NCBI GenBank assembly: GCA_934621485.1
Contig: CAKTUS010000010.1
Span: 1-51,786 of the forward strand
Origin: an uncultured Clostridia bacterium
GTDB lineage: Bacteria > Bacillota > Clostridia > Christensenellales > Aristaeellaceae
Direction: 5' to 3'
DNA: 51,786 nucleotides
Positions 34,681-45,248 of the stretch are shown one piece after another (position 1 is the first letter of the stretch; each line of letters opens with the position of its first letter). A program made the position numbers and the translations under genes. The notes beneath the pieces are model-generated. The model saw nothing but the letters and a program-made list of their open reading frames with translations, was not told the DNA's origin and ran no database searches.

Positions 34681-35379
34681 TTATCCCTCCGCCATACGGT
34701 ATCCAACCCCTGCTTCCGTAAAGATATATCGGGGCGAATCCGGGTCCGGCTCAATTTTTCGCCGGATATTGGCCATATGAACGCGCAGAATTTTGTTATC
34801 CCGGCTGGCAAAGGGCCCCCACAGCTCCAGCATCATGCTTTTGTAGGTAACCACCCGGCCCGCATGCTGCCCCAGCAGGGCCACAATGCGAAATTCGTTG
34901 GGCGTCAGGTTCACATCCCTGTCCGCCAGGTACACCCGGTGCTTTCGGTAGTCAATGGTTAAGTCGCCGGTGACAAAGCGGCCCTCCAACGCAATGCTGT
35001 CGCTTTCGGCGGCGGTACGGGTGTGCCGCATGGCCGTGCGAATCCGCGCCATCAGTTCAATGACTCCGAAGGGCTTCATCAGGTAGTCGTCTGCGCCCAG
35101 GTCCAGGGCGTTGGCCTTGTCCTGCTCCAGGCCGCGGGCAGAGATGACGATGATGGGTGTGCGCGTCCAGGCCCGCACGCTTTTGATGATGTCGTTGCCG
35201 TCCATATCCGGCAGGCCCAAATCCAGCAAAATACAATCCGGGCAGTAGGAATGAATCTGCTGCATCGCCTGCGCGCCTGTAGCAGCCTCCAGCACGTCAT
35301 AATGGCTGTTGAGCAGCGTTTGCTTCAAAAACTTGCTGATGCCAGCGTCATCCTCAACCACCAAAACCCGTTCACCCAT
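34681..35379 (-). CDS. kdpE: KdpE-like response regulator
   Basis: A 232-residue OmpR-family regulator. The receiver has acidic pocket VVEDD (10-11), phosphoacceptor Asp53 in ILLDLGLPDMDG, Ser in IVISARG and Lys102 in MKPFG. The C-terminal winged helix includes LTPNEFRIVALLGQHAG and LRVHMANIRRKIE, close to KdpE. GAGGAGG precedes the ATG. It overlaps the kinase gene by 8 bases. KdpE normally activates the kdpFABC potassium pump, which is absent from the window. The divergent neighbour is a potassium-dependent-type pyrophosphatase. Confidence 0.88.
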   Translation of the reverse strand: MGERVLVVEDDAGISKFLKQTLLNSHYDVLEAATGAQAMQQIHSYCPDCILLDLGLPDMDGNDIIKSVRAWTRTPIIVISARGLEQDKANALDLGADDYLMKPFGVIELMARIRTAMRHTRTAAESDSIALEGRFVTGDLTIDYRKHRVYLADRDVNLTPNEFRIVALLGQHAGRVVTYKSMMLELWGPFASRDNKILRVHMANIRRKIEPDPDSPRYIFTEAGVGYRMAEG

Positions 35380-36433
35380 GGTTTACCTCCTCTCCCGGCA
35401 GCCAAAACTCAACCTGTGCGCCGCCGGCACTGTTTTTTGCTTCAATATCGCCCCCGTGCGCCCGGATAATCGCCCGGCAGGCATTGAGCCCAATGCCCAT
35501 GTTGCGCCGCCCGCCATCCTGCTCATGGGCTTTATAGCCGTCAAAGGCCCGCGGCAGCATCTCCTCAGGAAAGCCAACGCCGTCGTCCCGCACCCGAATC
35601 CGCACCCTGTCATTCTCCTCCAGGATGTCCACGTCGATGCGCGTGGTGGTTTCCCCATGCAGGGCGGCGTTTTCAAACAGGTTCATGAGCACCTGCTCGA
35701 TGAGAAGCGCGTCCATTTTGGACAAAACAATGTTTTCCGGCCGGTGCACCTGAATGGGCGTATCCGGGTATGCCCGGCGGAATTTGACCACCGCGCCGCT
35801 GACGATTTCCTCCACCACCTCGTCCTCGGTTTTCAGGGCCACGCCGGTGCCGCATTTGGTGACGGACAGAAGGTTTTCCGTCATGCGAATCAGCCAGTGC
35901 GCGTCCTTGTCGATTTCCAAAAGCAGCTCCCGCCGGTTTTGAGCCGGCATATCCGGGCTTTCCAGCATGGTGGAGGCCGCTCCCAGAATGGAGGTGAGCG
36001 GCGTGCGCAGGTCGTGGGACAGGGACCTGAGCAGGTTGGCCCGCAGGGTTTCGGCCTCGGCTTCGTAGCGCAGCTGCTCCTGCCGCTTGATTTGGGTGGT
36101 CAACGTGGAGATGATCACCGACACCACCAGCATGGAAGCAAAGGTGAGGGGATAGCCCGTCAGGGACAGGTCAAACTCGCCAAAGGGCTTCGTAAACAGA
36201 TAATTGACGCAAAAAACAGACGCGATGGACTGAAGAATTCCATACACATAGCCGTCAGTGATGCAGGCGGTGAGCGCCACGGCCAAAATGAACACCGGCA
36301 CGGCAAAGGGGTTGTTGTCGTCATGAGCGGTGGAAAGGAAAGAGCATACCATCACCGCCAGCGCCAGCAGCAGCAGGCTAAGCCCCATATTCTTGAAAAG
36401 TGCGCTGATGGAAAACCGCTTTGGTTTTTTCAC
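35372..36433 (-). CDS. KdpD-like histidine kinase lacking N-terminal sensor domains
   Basis: A 353-residue kinase. The start is GTG 36433 with GGAGG eight bases upstream. Four membrane helices of DUF4118 type (about residues 15-110, with INYLFTKPFGEF-like VNYLFTKPFGEFDL) lead into the dimerisation domain with H-box SHDLRTPLTSILG and the catalytic domain (NLFENAALHG, DDGVGFPEEM, GIGLNACRAI). Standard KdpD has about 400 more N-terminal residues (KdpD and Usp domains). These are missing, and an own ribosome binding site and promoter show this is the natural start, not a truncation at a break. Confidence 0.88.
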   Translation of the reverse strand: MKKPKRFSISALFKNMGLSLLLLALAVMVCSFLSTAHDDNNPFAVPVFILAVALTACITDGYVYGILQSIASVFCVNYLFTKPFGEFDLSLTGYPLTFASMLVVSVIISTLTTQIKRQEQLRYEAEAETLRANLLRSLSHDLRTPLTSILGAASTMLESPDMPAQNRRELLLEIDKDAHWLIRMTENLLSVTKCGTGVALKTEDEVVEEIVSGAVVKFRRAYPDTPIQVHRPENIVLSKMDALLIEQVLMNLFENAALHGETTTRIDVDILEENDRVRIRVRDDGVGFPEEMLPRAFDGYKAHEQDGGRRNMGIGLNACRAIIRAHGGDIEAKNSAGGAQVEFWLPGEEVNHG

Positions 36434-36489
36434 CCGTTTTGCCTCCGTTCCACAGCAAATTTCAAGTAAACGAAATTCATCCCAGTATG

Positions 36490-36520
36490 ATTATAGCACA
36501 CGCGGGACAATTTTTGTCCC
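36490..36520 (-). promoter_or_regulatory. kdpDE-like promoter with overlapping palindrome
   Basis: On the minus strand an extended -10 TGCTATAAT (TATAAT 36490-36495) lies downstream of the palindrome GGGACAA-TTT-TTGTCCC (36504-36520), which covers the -35 zone. A regulator bound there would control the kinase-regulator pair and perhaps the divergent pyrophosphatase genes. No obvious plus-strand promoter was identified. Confidence 0.55.
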
Positions 36521-36606
36521 TATTGGGGATGCTTAACGAAAAATTAACAGCGTTTTGGTATACCATGTGTTCGATTTCGAATTTTCTCAGCAGGAGGTGA
36601 AGAAGG

Positions 36607-36774
36607 ATGCACAGCCAAGCGTATCTGGAAGCCCGAAAGGAGTTTATCAACTGCATCGTGCTTTCCCCCATTTGCTTATTTGTCTCTATCTTTGTGGGCA
36701 TCCACGAATGGCTGCCCATTATGCGTGAAGAAAAGCGCAAGGAACGGCAAGGTCATCAACAGGCTTCCGCCTGA
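36607..36774 (+). CDS. 55-residue single-span membrane protein
   Basis: A small ORF with excellent translation signals: AGGAGGTGA eight to ten bases before the ATG, and its own stop only 20 bases before the pyrophosphatase start. It begins MHSQAYLEARKEF, has one hydrophobic span (INCIVLSPICLFVSIFVGIH, residues 14-33) and ends in a highly charged tail (MREEKRKERQ). With a positive-rich C-terminus, an N-out/C-in topology is likely. I recognise no family. Its position suggests a small partner or regulator of the pyrophosphatase, by analogy with other small transporter subunits. Confidence 0.75.
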   Translation: MHSQAYLEARKEFINCIVLSPICLFVSIFVGIHEWLPIMREEKRKERQGHQQASA

Positions 36775-36794
36775 CGAAAGAAGGAACGATTTTC

Positions 36795-38924
<2,130 letters not shown>

Positions 38925-38935
38925 AAAGGCTGACA

Positions 38936-38974
38936 AAAAAAGGCTTCCCTGGCCCAAACCGGGGAAGCCTTTTT
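38936..38974 (+). terminator. Rho-independent terminator of the hppA operon
   Basis: AAAAAGGCTTCCC pairs with GGGGAAGCCTTTTT across a short loop, followed by the end of the T-run. A strong, typical structure located 12 bases after the stop. Confidence 0.88.
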
Positions 38975-39008
38975 GCAGTCTGCGGAAAAGTTGAACGCGC
39001 TCCTGCCT

Positions 39009-39559
39009 TTATACAAGGGGATTTTGTTTCAGCAGTCTTTCTAAATAGTCCGTTTTATCAGCCTCTGTGATTTCTCGGATTACCCTGCATGGATTTCCAG
39101 CGGCAACAACATTAGATGGAATATCCTTTGTAACAATGCTTCCCGTTCCCACAATGGAATTATCGCCAATTGTAACGCCTGCCAGAACCTTTACATCGCC
39201 GCCCAGCCACACGTTTTTCCAAGATGAACCGGATAAAGCCCTATATTAGGTCCAAACAATGTATGCGAACCGATGGTTACTTCTGCGCAATCAAGAATCA
39301 CACAACCAAAATTGATATATACATCATCTTCGATGGTAATGTTTTTCCCAAACTCGCATTTGAAATCAGGCTCTATCCAAACTCTTTTCCCAACCTTTTG
39401 AAACAGCTGCCGCATGATTTCTTTTCGTTGTTCAACATCCTCATCCTCTGTTTTGTTGTAGGCCCTAAACAATTTCTTTGCCGTTATTCTGCGCTGAAAC
39501 AATTCCTCGTCAAAATCGTTATACAACAAACCTTCCCGCAATCTTTCCCATTCTGTCAT
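39009..39559 (-). pseudogene. Broken maltose/galactoside O-acetyltransferase family gene
   Basis: The first part (39559 to about 39225) encodes a normal N-terminus, MTEWERLREGLLYNDFDEEL, and left-handed beta-helix repeats up to LFGPNIGLYPVH. The second part, in another frame, resumes KNVWLGGDVKVLAGVTIGDN and ends AGNPCRVIREITEADKTDYL. Between them about 15-20 residues that family members carry after the active-site His (the segment ending in the GKPI-type loop) are missing, and one base is lost in an A-run. Deletion plus frameshift make a functional enzyme unlikely. The ATG is behind GGAG. Base composition is more A+T-rich than the surroundings. Confidence 0.85.
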
Positions 39560-39619
39560 TTGGGCGGTTCTCCTTTCAATTCGTATGACGTCATATTCCG
39601 CTCGGTAAATGAAACATGA

Positions 39620-40046
39620 TCACCGCAGCTTCATATACAAAAAAGGATAGGGATTGCCTTGCTCGTCAAAATCCGTTCGTCTGTATGCTTCAAATCCCAT
39701 ATGTTTCAAACCCAACGGCCTGTGGATTTGGTTCGTTGACGGCAACCTTTTCAACGCCGTCATTTTGAACGGCATATTGCAGCAGCCGTCTGCCAACGCA
39801 TTTTCCTCTTTCCGATGGCGAAACAAACAACATCTCCAGACGGTTGCCTTCCACCCCATGAAAGCAATCGGCTCGTTTCGCTCATTTTCAGCAACGTCCA
39901 CATGCTCTACGCTGCCTAAAGCCTGCGGAACCTATTATTCCTTGATTCTTTTCACTTCCGCATCTGAAAGAAAATCATGCGTTGCCCATACAGCGTTTTC
40001 AATAGCTGCTTGTCTCTGTTTTTTCCTGCGTATCCTTTCATCTGCC
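39620..40046 (-). pseudogene. Broken GNAT-family N-acetyltransferase gene
   Basis: Three frames together give a GNAT protein: AAIENAVWATHDFLSDAEVK, then two in-frame stops (TAA TAG near 39928), then VPQALGSVEHVDVAENERN. After PIAFMG a one-base loss shifts to EGNRLEMLFVSPSERGKCVG and LLQYAVQNDGVEKVAVNEP. A second shift restores HMGFEAYRRTDFDEQGNPYP. The acetyl-CoA site reads RGKCVG. At least three lesions mark it as dead. The upstream limit is uncertain. Confidence 0.8.
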
Positions 40047-40194
40047 CCTCCGTATTCCGTCTCAAACGGTCCGTTTTGCTAAAAGAGAACAACCACAGCA
40101 AAACGAACCGCTGCGGCTGTTCCCATGGCTTTGGCGTCCTGCGCCTGGAGGCGTTTTTCCAATCTGCTGAAAGCAACGGGAAAATCCCTTTGCC

Positions 40195-40815
40195 TCACCT
40201 CAGCTCGCTAAAAAGGTTGCAAATCCGGTCCTGTTCGGTAATGGGCCGAATCACCCGGGCCGGAATGCCGGCGGCGAACGAGTTGGCGGGAATGTCTTTG
40301 GTAACCACGCTGCCTGCGCCAATAACGCAGTTTTCGCCGATGGTCACGCCGGGACACACCACTGCATTAGCGCCAAACCAACAGTCGTGGCCAATGGTTA
40401 CAGGCTTGGCGTAGCACAAAAAGCGCTCCTCGCCATCGCTGCAAATCATGCCCCGGCGCTCCTTAGCCAGCATGGGATGCAACGGCGTAACGATGGTCAC
40501 GTTGGGGCCGAAGTTACAATGGTCCCCAATGGTCACCTTTGCATCGTCCTGTACCGTAAAATTGAAATTCATGAAGCAGTGACTGCCTACGCGGGTATGG
40601 CAGCCGTAATGAAAACGAATGGGCCCCAACATAAAGGTGCCTTCCCCAACTTCGTCCAGCAAATCCTGCAAAATCTGGTTTCTTTCCTCTGCATCCTCCT
40701 CAAACAGGGCGCTGTACTGCTGGCTGAGACGGTGGGCCCTGGTCTTTTTGGCCACCAGCTCCGGCACCTCGGAGGCAAATAGTTTTCCACTAAAAATCCG
40801 TTCTTCTTCCGTCAT
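40195..40815 (-). CDS. Sugar O-acetyltransferase (Maa/NodL-like)
   Basis: A 206-residue left-handed beta-helix acetyltransferase using acetyl-CoA, probably on a maltose/galactoside-like or other small acceptor. ATG 40815 has AAGGAG nine bases upstream, and the ten codons before it are rejected. The N-terminal Mac domain (MTEEERIFSGKLFASEVPEL) is followed by hexapeptide repeats (YGCHTRVGSHCFMNFN) and the catalytic-His segment VTPLHPMLAKERR. IGHDCWFGANAVVCPGVTIG and AAGIPARVIRPI complete the helix. It is intact, unlike the relative at 39009. It lies 4 bases after murG and is probably cotranscribed. Confidence 0.92.
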   Translation of the reverse strand: MTEEERIFSGKLFASEVPELVAKKTRAHRLSQQYSALFEEDAEERNQILQDLLDEVGEGTFMLGPIRFHYGCHTRVGSHCFMNFNFTVQDDAKVTIGDHCNFGPNVTIVTPLHPMLAKERRGMICSDGEERFLCYAKPVTIGHDCWFGANAVVCPGVTIGENCVIGAGSVVTKDIPANSFAAGIPARVIRPITEQDRICNLFSELR

Positions 40816-40819
40816 AAAA

Positions 40820-41890
40820 CTAGCTCCTTTTTTCCGCCTGGTCAATCATACGAAGCACCGCATCGGTGCCGTCCTGCACAGGGTAGTTCTTCAGCGCCTG
40901 CAGCAGCTGATCCCGGTCGGCCAGCAGCGAAAGCAGCGCGTCGGTCATGGTGCGGGGCGTCATGTCCTCCTGCATCAGCACCCGGGCCAGGCCCTGACGC
41001 TCATAGCTTTTGGCGTTTTCAATCTGGTCGCCCCGGCTGGCGCTCAGGGGATAGGGCACCAGAAGCATGGGCTTATGCAGGGCCAGCAGTTCGCTAAGGG
41101 TGTTGCTTCCGGCACGGCTGAGCACCAGGTCGGCCACTGCCAGCGCATCGGGCATTTTGCCGGATAAAAACTCCTTCTGGCAGTAGCCCTTCAGGCCGGC
41201 CAGGCTTTCATCCAGGTTGCCCTTGCCGCACAGGTGCAAAACGTCCATGTGGGGCAGCAGCTCCGGCAGAGATTCCCGCAGGCACTTGTTTACGCTCTGC
41301 GCGCCCAGGCTGCCGCCGGTCATCAGCAGCACCGGTTTCCGTCCGTCAAACCCGGCCATCGCCAGGCCGGCTGCCCGGCTGCCCTGAAACAATTCCGGCC
41401 GCAGGGGCGTGCCGGTGTGCACGCCCTTGGCGCCCAGGGCCTTGGCGCACTCGGGAAAGGTGGTAGCCACCTTGGTGGCAAACCTGGCGCAAATGCGGTT
41501 GGCCAGGCCGGGGGTCAGGTCGCTTTCGTGGCACACAGCAGGCACTCGGCAAAGCCAGGCCCCAATCACCACCGGCACGCTGACGAAGCCGCCCTTGGAA
41601 AACAGCACGTCCGGCTTAAGCTTGCGCATCAGGCGCATGCTTTGAAACGCGCCTGCAACCACCCGAAACGGGTCGGTAAAGTTTTGCAGACTGAAATAGC
41701 GGCGCAGCTTTCCGCTCTTCACCGCATGATAGGTTACGTCGGGGATTTTGGCGATCATTTCATGCTCGATGCCTTTTTCCGTGCCGATGTAGTGAATATC
41801 GTACCCCTCCTGGCGCAGGCGGGGAATCAGGCTCAGGTGAGGCGTTACGTGCCCGGCGGTGCCGCCGCCGGTGAGAACGATGCGTTTCAT
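40820..41890 (-). CDS. murG: MurG peptidoglycan N-acetylglucosaminyltransferase
   Basis: A 356-residue peripheral membrane enzyme that adds GlcNAc to lipid I to form lipid II. ATG 41890 (MKRIVLTGGGTAGHVTPHL) has AAAGGAG upstream. The G-loops GGGTAGHVTPH and FSKGGFVSVPVVIGA, HESDLTPGLANRI, MTGGSLGAQSVN and the UDP-GlcNAc site SRAGSNTLSELLALHKPMLL are intact. It is placed after spoIIGA-sigE, whereas in Bacillus it lies in the division cluster upstream of those genes, so this may be a rearranged remnant of that cluster. Confidence 0.96.
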   Translation of the reverse strand: MKRIVLTGGGTAGHVTPHLSLIPRLRQEGYDIHYIGTEKGIEHEMIAKIPDVTYHAVKSGKLRRYFSLQNFTDPFRVVAGAFQSMRLMRKLKPDVLFSKGGFVSVPVVIGAWLCRVPAVCHESDLTPGLANRICARFATKVATTFPECAKALGAKGVHTGTPLRPELFQGSRAAGLAMAGFDGRKPVLLMTGGSLGAQSVNKCLRESLPELLPHMDVLHLCGKGNLDESLAGLKGYCQKEFLSGKMPDALAVADLVLSRAGSNTLSELLALHKPMLLVPYPLSASRGDQIENAKSYERQGLARVLMQEDMTPRTMTDALLSLLADRDQLLQALKNYPVQDGTDAVLRMIDQAEKRS

Positions 41891-41977
41891 AGCGTACTCC
41901 TTTGGTTTTTCCATGGGCCAACTGCCATGGGGTTTGCATGGCGTAGTATACCACAAAACAAAGAAGGGGAAAAGGGG

Positions 41978-42685
41978 CTAGCCGATGCGCTTAAGCTCGG
42001 TTTGCAGCCGGCCCAGGATGCGCTTTTCCAGGCGGGAAATATAGCTTTGGGAAATGCCCAGCAGGTCGGCCACCTCCTTTTGAGTGCGCTCCCGCTGGCC
42101 GCCCAGCCCAAAGCGCAGCATGATGATGCGTCTTTCCCGGGCGTTCAGGTGTTCCAGCGCGTCCCGCAGAATTTCCCGCTCAATTTCCTGGTCCAGCCCG
42201 GCGGACACGGTATCCGGGCGGGTGCCCAGCACGTCGCTGAGCAGCAGTTCGTTGCCGTCCCAGTCGGTTTTCAGGGGTTCGTCCAGGCTCACTTCCAAAC
42301 GCAGCTTGGCGGTTTTGCGCAAAAACATCAGAATTTCATTTTCAATGCAGCGGCTGGCATAGGTGGCCATTTTGATTTTCTTTTCCGCGTCAAAGGTGCC
42401 CACGGCCTTGATGAGCCCAATGGTGCCGATGGAGATCAGGTCCTCCAGCGGGATGCCTGTGTTTTCAAAGCGCCGGGCGATAAACACCACCAGCCGCAGG
42501 TTGTGCTCAATCAGGGCTTTTCGCGCCTCCTCGTCGTGCTGCTTCAGCCGCAGGGCCATCTCCCGCTCTTCCTGAGGGGACAGGGGCGGCGGCAGGGGAT
42601 CCGGCCCTCCGATGTAGAAAAGCTCCTGTGGAAACAAACGGGCCAATAATTGCTGAAATGCACGTTGAATGGATTCCGGTTTCAT
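41978..42685 (-). CDS. sigE: RNA polymerase sporulation sigma factor SigE
   Basis: A 235-residue sigma-70 family factor that drives early mother-cell transcription. The N-terminus has the pro-sequence region and the typical YIGGPDPLPPPLS, followed by region 2 (LVVFIARRFENTGIPLEDLISIG, MATYASRCIENEILMFLRK) and region 4 (RERRIIMLRFGLGG, TQKEVADLLGISQSYISRLE). The ATG overlaps the stop of spoIIGA, which encodes the protease expected to remove the pro-sequence. It is strong evidence for a sporulating lineage. Confidence 0.96.
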   Translation of the reverse strand: MKPESIQRAFQQLLARLFPQELFYIGGPDPLPPPLSPQEEREMALRLKQHDEEARKALIEHNLRLVVFIARRFENTGIPLEDLISIGTIGLIKAVGTFDAEKKIKMATYASRCIENEILMFLRKTAKLRLEVSLDEPLKTDWDGNELLLSDVLGTRPDTVSAGLDQEIEREILRDALEHLNARERRIIMLRFGLGGQRERTQKEVADLLGISQSYISRLEKRILGRLQTELKRIG

Positions 42686-43494
42686 AGGTTTCCTCCTTGC
42701 TCCCGCTCAGACGGGCAGTTTTCTTGCGCATGGCCCAGCGCCATCAGCGGCACCAGGGCCTGCACGCCGCCATATTCCGGCCCCGCCACCGCCACCTGCA
42801 CGCGGGCCTCCCGGGCGCGGCCGTTCACATACAGGCGGCAGCTGTCCGGCTGAAACAGCGGCATCAGCGCCGTGCCTGCCGCCGTGCGCACGCTCAGCAG
42901 CCGAAACCCCAGGGGAAGAGCCGTCAGATCGTGCAGGTTCTGCGCTTGTGGAAACAGCCGGGCCACTCCGCAGGCGGGGGCCACGATCACCGGCAGGCCG
43001 GTTACCGGGTCACCCAGCAGATTGCCGCTATCCAGCATGGCGGGCAGAATCACGCCATGGCCGCCCACCCGCAGTTCCACCTGGGTCACGTCCACCAGCG
43101 CCTGAGGCCGCAGGCGCACCAGCAGGCACAGCAGGGCCATCAGCGTCAGGGCTACGCCGGCGCTGAGGCGCACAGGCAGGCCGGTCTGCCGAAGCGCCGC
43201 CATGGCCCCTCCCGCCAGAAAAGCGGCGCTCAGGGTGGTAACCGTGCAGCGAAGCCGGGCCAACAGGCTTTGCTTTTGAAAGCAAAGCCACACCCCCATC
43301 GGCAGGGCGCATAGCAGCAGGGGAGCGGTCCAGGGGACATACAGCGCTCCCAACGCGGCCGCCGCCCCCAGACAGCCCGCAGCGGCCAGCCGCCGCTTAT
43401 CCGGCGCAGGCAGGCCCGCCAGCCGCCCGCCCAGCGGCAGGCTCAGCAGCGGTATGGCTGCGTTCCAAAACAGATACTCCTCTGCATACACCAA
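42682..43494 (-). CDS. spoIIGA: Sigma-E processing peptidase SpoIIGA
   Basis: A 270-residue membrane-bound aspartic-type protease that activates pro-sigma-E in response to a forespore signal. Five hydrophobic segments fill the N-terminal half (from EEYLFWNAAIPLLSLPLGG), followed by a cytoplasmic protease domain with catalytic Asp155 in AMLDSGNLLGDPVTGLPVIV and a C-terminal region with VPLMALGHAQENC. The start is GTG 43494, with AAGGGGG about ten bases upstream. It overlaps sigE by 4 bases. Confidence 0.93.
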   Translation of the reverse strand: MVYAEEYLFWNAAIPLLSLPLGGRLAGLPAPDKRRLAAAGCLGAAAALGALYVPWTAPLLLCALPMGVWLCFQKQSLLARLRCTVTTLSAAFLAGGAMAALRQTGLPVRLSAGVALTLMALLCLLVRLRPQALVDVTQVELRVGGHGVILPAMLDSGNLLGDPVTGLPVIVAPACGVARLFPQAQNLHDLTALPLGFRLLSVRTAAGTALMPLFQPDSCRLYVNGRAREARVQVAVAGPEYGGVQALVPLMALGHAQENCPSEREQGGNL

Positions 43495-43500
43495 AGCAAA

Positions 43501-43576
43501 GCCCCCTTACGTTCCTTTTCAGTATAGGCGTAAGGGGGCGAAAAGCCTGTCGATTCAGGTTGCGAAAGTTGTCGAA
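43501..43576 (-). promoter_or_regulatory. Probable Spo0A-controlled spoIIGA promoter
   Basis: On the minus strand TATACT (43521-43526) lies 21 bases from TCGACA (43548-43553), a long spacer like that of the Bacillus spoIIG promoter. The -35 overlaps TGTCGAT, and a perfect 0A-box TGTCGAA lies at 43570-43576, 22 bases (two turns) away. An inverted repeat GCCCCCTTACG/CGTAAGGGGGC (43501-43511, 43529-43539) spans the -10 and start site. Confidence 0.6.
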
Positions 43577-44432
43577 GCCGCGGAGGATGGACAGGGCTGG
43601 TCTTATGCTGTTTTGGCAAAAACAGACAGGGCGTTATGTCCACCGCGTTCACAGGAATTTCAACGGGCGCAAAGCGTCTCTCCCCTGTTTGTTGGGCGCC
43701 CGCTTAGCATCTCCAGGTCAGCCGGCAGCTGGTCTCATCCTCTGGAAAAGGAAATCGTACAGCTTTTTGAATTGTCGTTTTCCTGTAAGATGGAAGCGTT
43801 TGCTCCCAGGCTCAAAAGGCGCAAAAAAACAGCCCCAAATGATTGAGACTGTCAGAAAAGCTCGCCTGACGGCGGTCTTCAGGCTATCGAAAAACCCTAT
43901 AAGCGAGTGCGCGCCGCAAACAACGCTGCGCTGATTCGCGGAAAAAACATAATGACACAGGGATTAGGGGTTCCGTCCCCAAAACCCCGGCAGGAGGCAG
44001 TGCCTCCTGTGCCTCCCTTTTTTGGCAGCTGACCGGGCGGCAACGCGCATAAGGAAAGCCTTGCTGCACAAGGCTGCCGAACCCGCGACGTACACGCCGC
44101 CGGGTTCGCAATGAAAATCGGAGGGCCAAAGCCCTCCGCTACCATCCGGGGTTTCCGACAGGCTGACAGCCCCAAAGCATTGAGGCTGGCAGCTTGTGGA
44201 AAAACAGGCCCAGCCCTGTATTTGTGACTGTCAGCATAACGGACGGTCGTGAAAAATAGAAAGCATACTTTCGGCTAAAGCCGAAACCGCGCCGCCGGAA
44301 AAACCGGCGAACACAAACATGGTCAGATGGGCTGCGGCCCCTTCGCCACCTTTCCATATGGTTTACGGTTCAAAACGGTTGAGTCTGTTCTTTAACTTAT
44401 GACATCGCTTCTGCGTGCAGGAAAAAAAGCGG
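43577..44432. repeat. Gap with repeat cluster upstream of spoIIGA
   Basis: No gene is supported. From about 43855 to 44165 there is a repeat unit. Alpha has its palindrome at 43990-44010, and the beta module near 44055-44140 includes GACGTACACGCCGCCGGG and a damaged GGAGGGCC/GCCCTCC hairpin. The flanking stretches show only small hairpins such as TTTCGGC-TAAA-GCCGAAA (44271-44288). Confidence 0.7.
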
Positions 44433-44669
44433 TTATTCTTTGGGTTCCTTTGCAAAAAACTCAACCGCCATCATCCACAGGCCCGCAATCAGCAGCAGGA
44501 AAAACACTGCGGCGGGGACGGCCATTCCATATTCTGTAAGGGTAGCGATCAGGCGGCCCGGCGGCGTGGTCCACGCGTTTACCAGGTTGTCCATGGCGAT
44601 ATTTACCAGATTGAACAGGCCCAGCGTGCCAATCAGGGCCCAAAAGCCGCCAATCAAGGCTTTCTTCAT
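44433..44669 (-). CDS. Small two-span membrane protein
   Basis: A 78-residue protein of unknown function. Two hydrophobic segments (ALIGGFWALIGTLGLFNLVN and AVPAAVFFLLLIAGLWMMAV) are joined by a polar loop, with a short charged C-terminus (FFAKEPKE). GGAAGGGAG precedes the ATG. It is the last gene of a minus-strand operon with the J-domain protein and the second MurA. Confidence 0.7.
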   Translation of the reverse strand: MKKALIGGFWALIGTLGLFNLVNIAMDNLVNAWTTPPGRLIATLTEYGMAVPAAVFFLLLIAGLWMMAVEFFAKEPKE

Positions 44670-44687
44670 GTGGTTTTCTCCCTTCCG

Positions 44688-45215
44688 TCATCTGTGGCCC
44701 AGGTTGTCCTTCACCCAGCTATGCAGCTTTTCGCTCAGGGGACGGTTCTTTTTCATGGCCAGCGCCGCATCCAGCGCTCCGGCGCGGTACCTGCGGTTTT
44801 CCGGATCCCGCTTAACGGCCTCCCGATAGCTTTGGTGTGCGGTTTCATACTGCTTAAGCCCCATGAGAATGTTGCCCTGCATAAAAAACCAGTCCGCATC
44901 CTTGCTGTCGGCCCGACCCAGCTGGCGCAAGGCGCTTTCCAGGTTGCCCTGGTCAATGAGCCGCTGCGCAAAGTGCTTGGCCTCCTCCATGGAAATCAGG
45001 TTGAAGCCTACGGTGCGGCGCTCCACCATTTTCAGCGCTTCTTCATAGGCCAGGTTCAGTTGAATCAGCTTTTCCTGGGCCAGCTTTTGCTCCTCCGCGT
45101 CCTGAAACTGGTCGGGATGGCAGGTTTTCACCAGGCGGCGATAGGCCGCGCGCACATCCTGCGCCGTGGCTCCGCCCTTCAGCCCCAGCATTTCAAACGC
45201 TCTGGAATCGTACAA
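44688..45215 (-). CDS. J-domain protein with TPR-like repeats
   Basis: A 175-residue co-chaperone-like protein. I choose TTG 45215 (YDSRAFEMLGLKGGAT), eight bases after AGGGGAGG. The TTG at 45239 lies upstream of that site. The J domain holds the HPD tripeptide in KTCHPDQFQDAEEQKLAQEK. The C-terminal half has TPR-like helices (FAQRLIDQGNLESALRQLG, WFFMQGNILMGLKQYETAHQSY). It has no Gly/Phe or zinc domain, so it is not DnaJ itself. It lies between murA copy 2 and a small membrane protein. Confidence 0.82.
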   Translation of the reverse strand: MYDSRAFEMLGLKGGATAQDVRAAYRRLVKTCHPDQFQDAEEQKLAQEKLIQLNLAYEEALKMVERRTVGFNLISMEEAKHFAQRLIDQGNLESALRQLGRADSKDADWFFMQGNILMGLKQYETAHQSYREAVKRDPENRRYRAGALDAALAMKKNRPLSEKLHSWVKDNLGHR

Positions 45216-45248
45216 TCCTGCCACCTCCCCTCGCGGCAACCGGAACGG

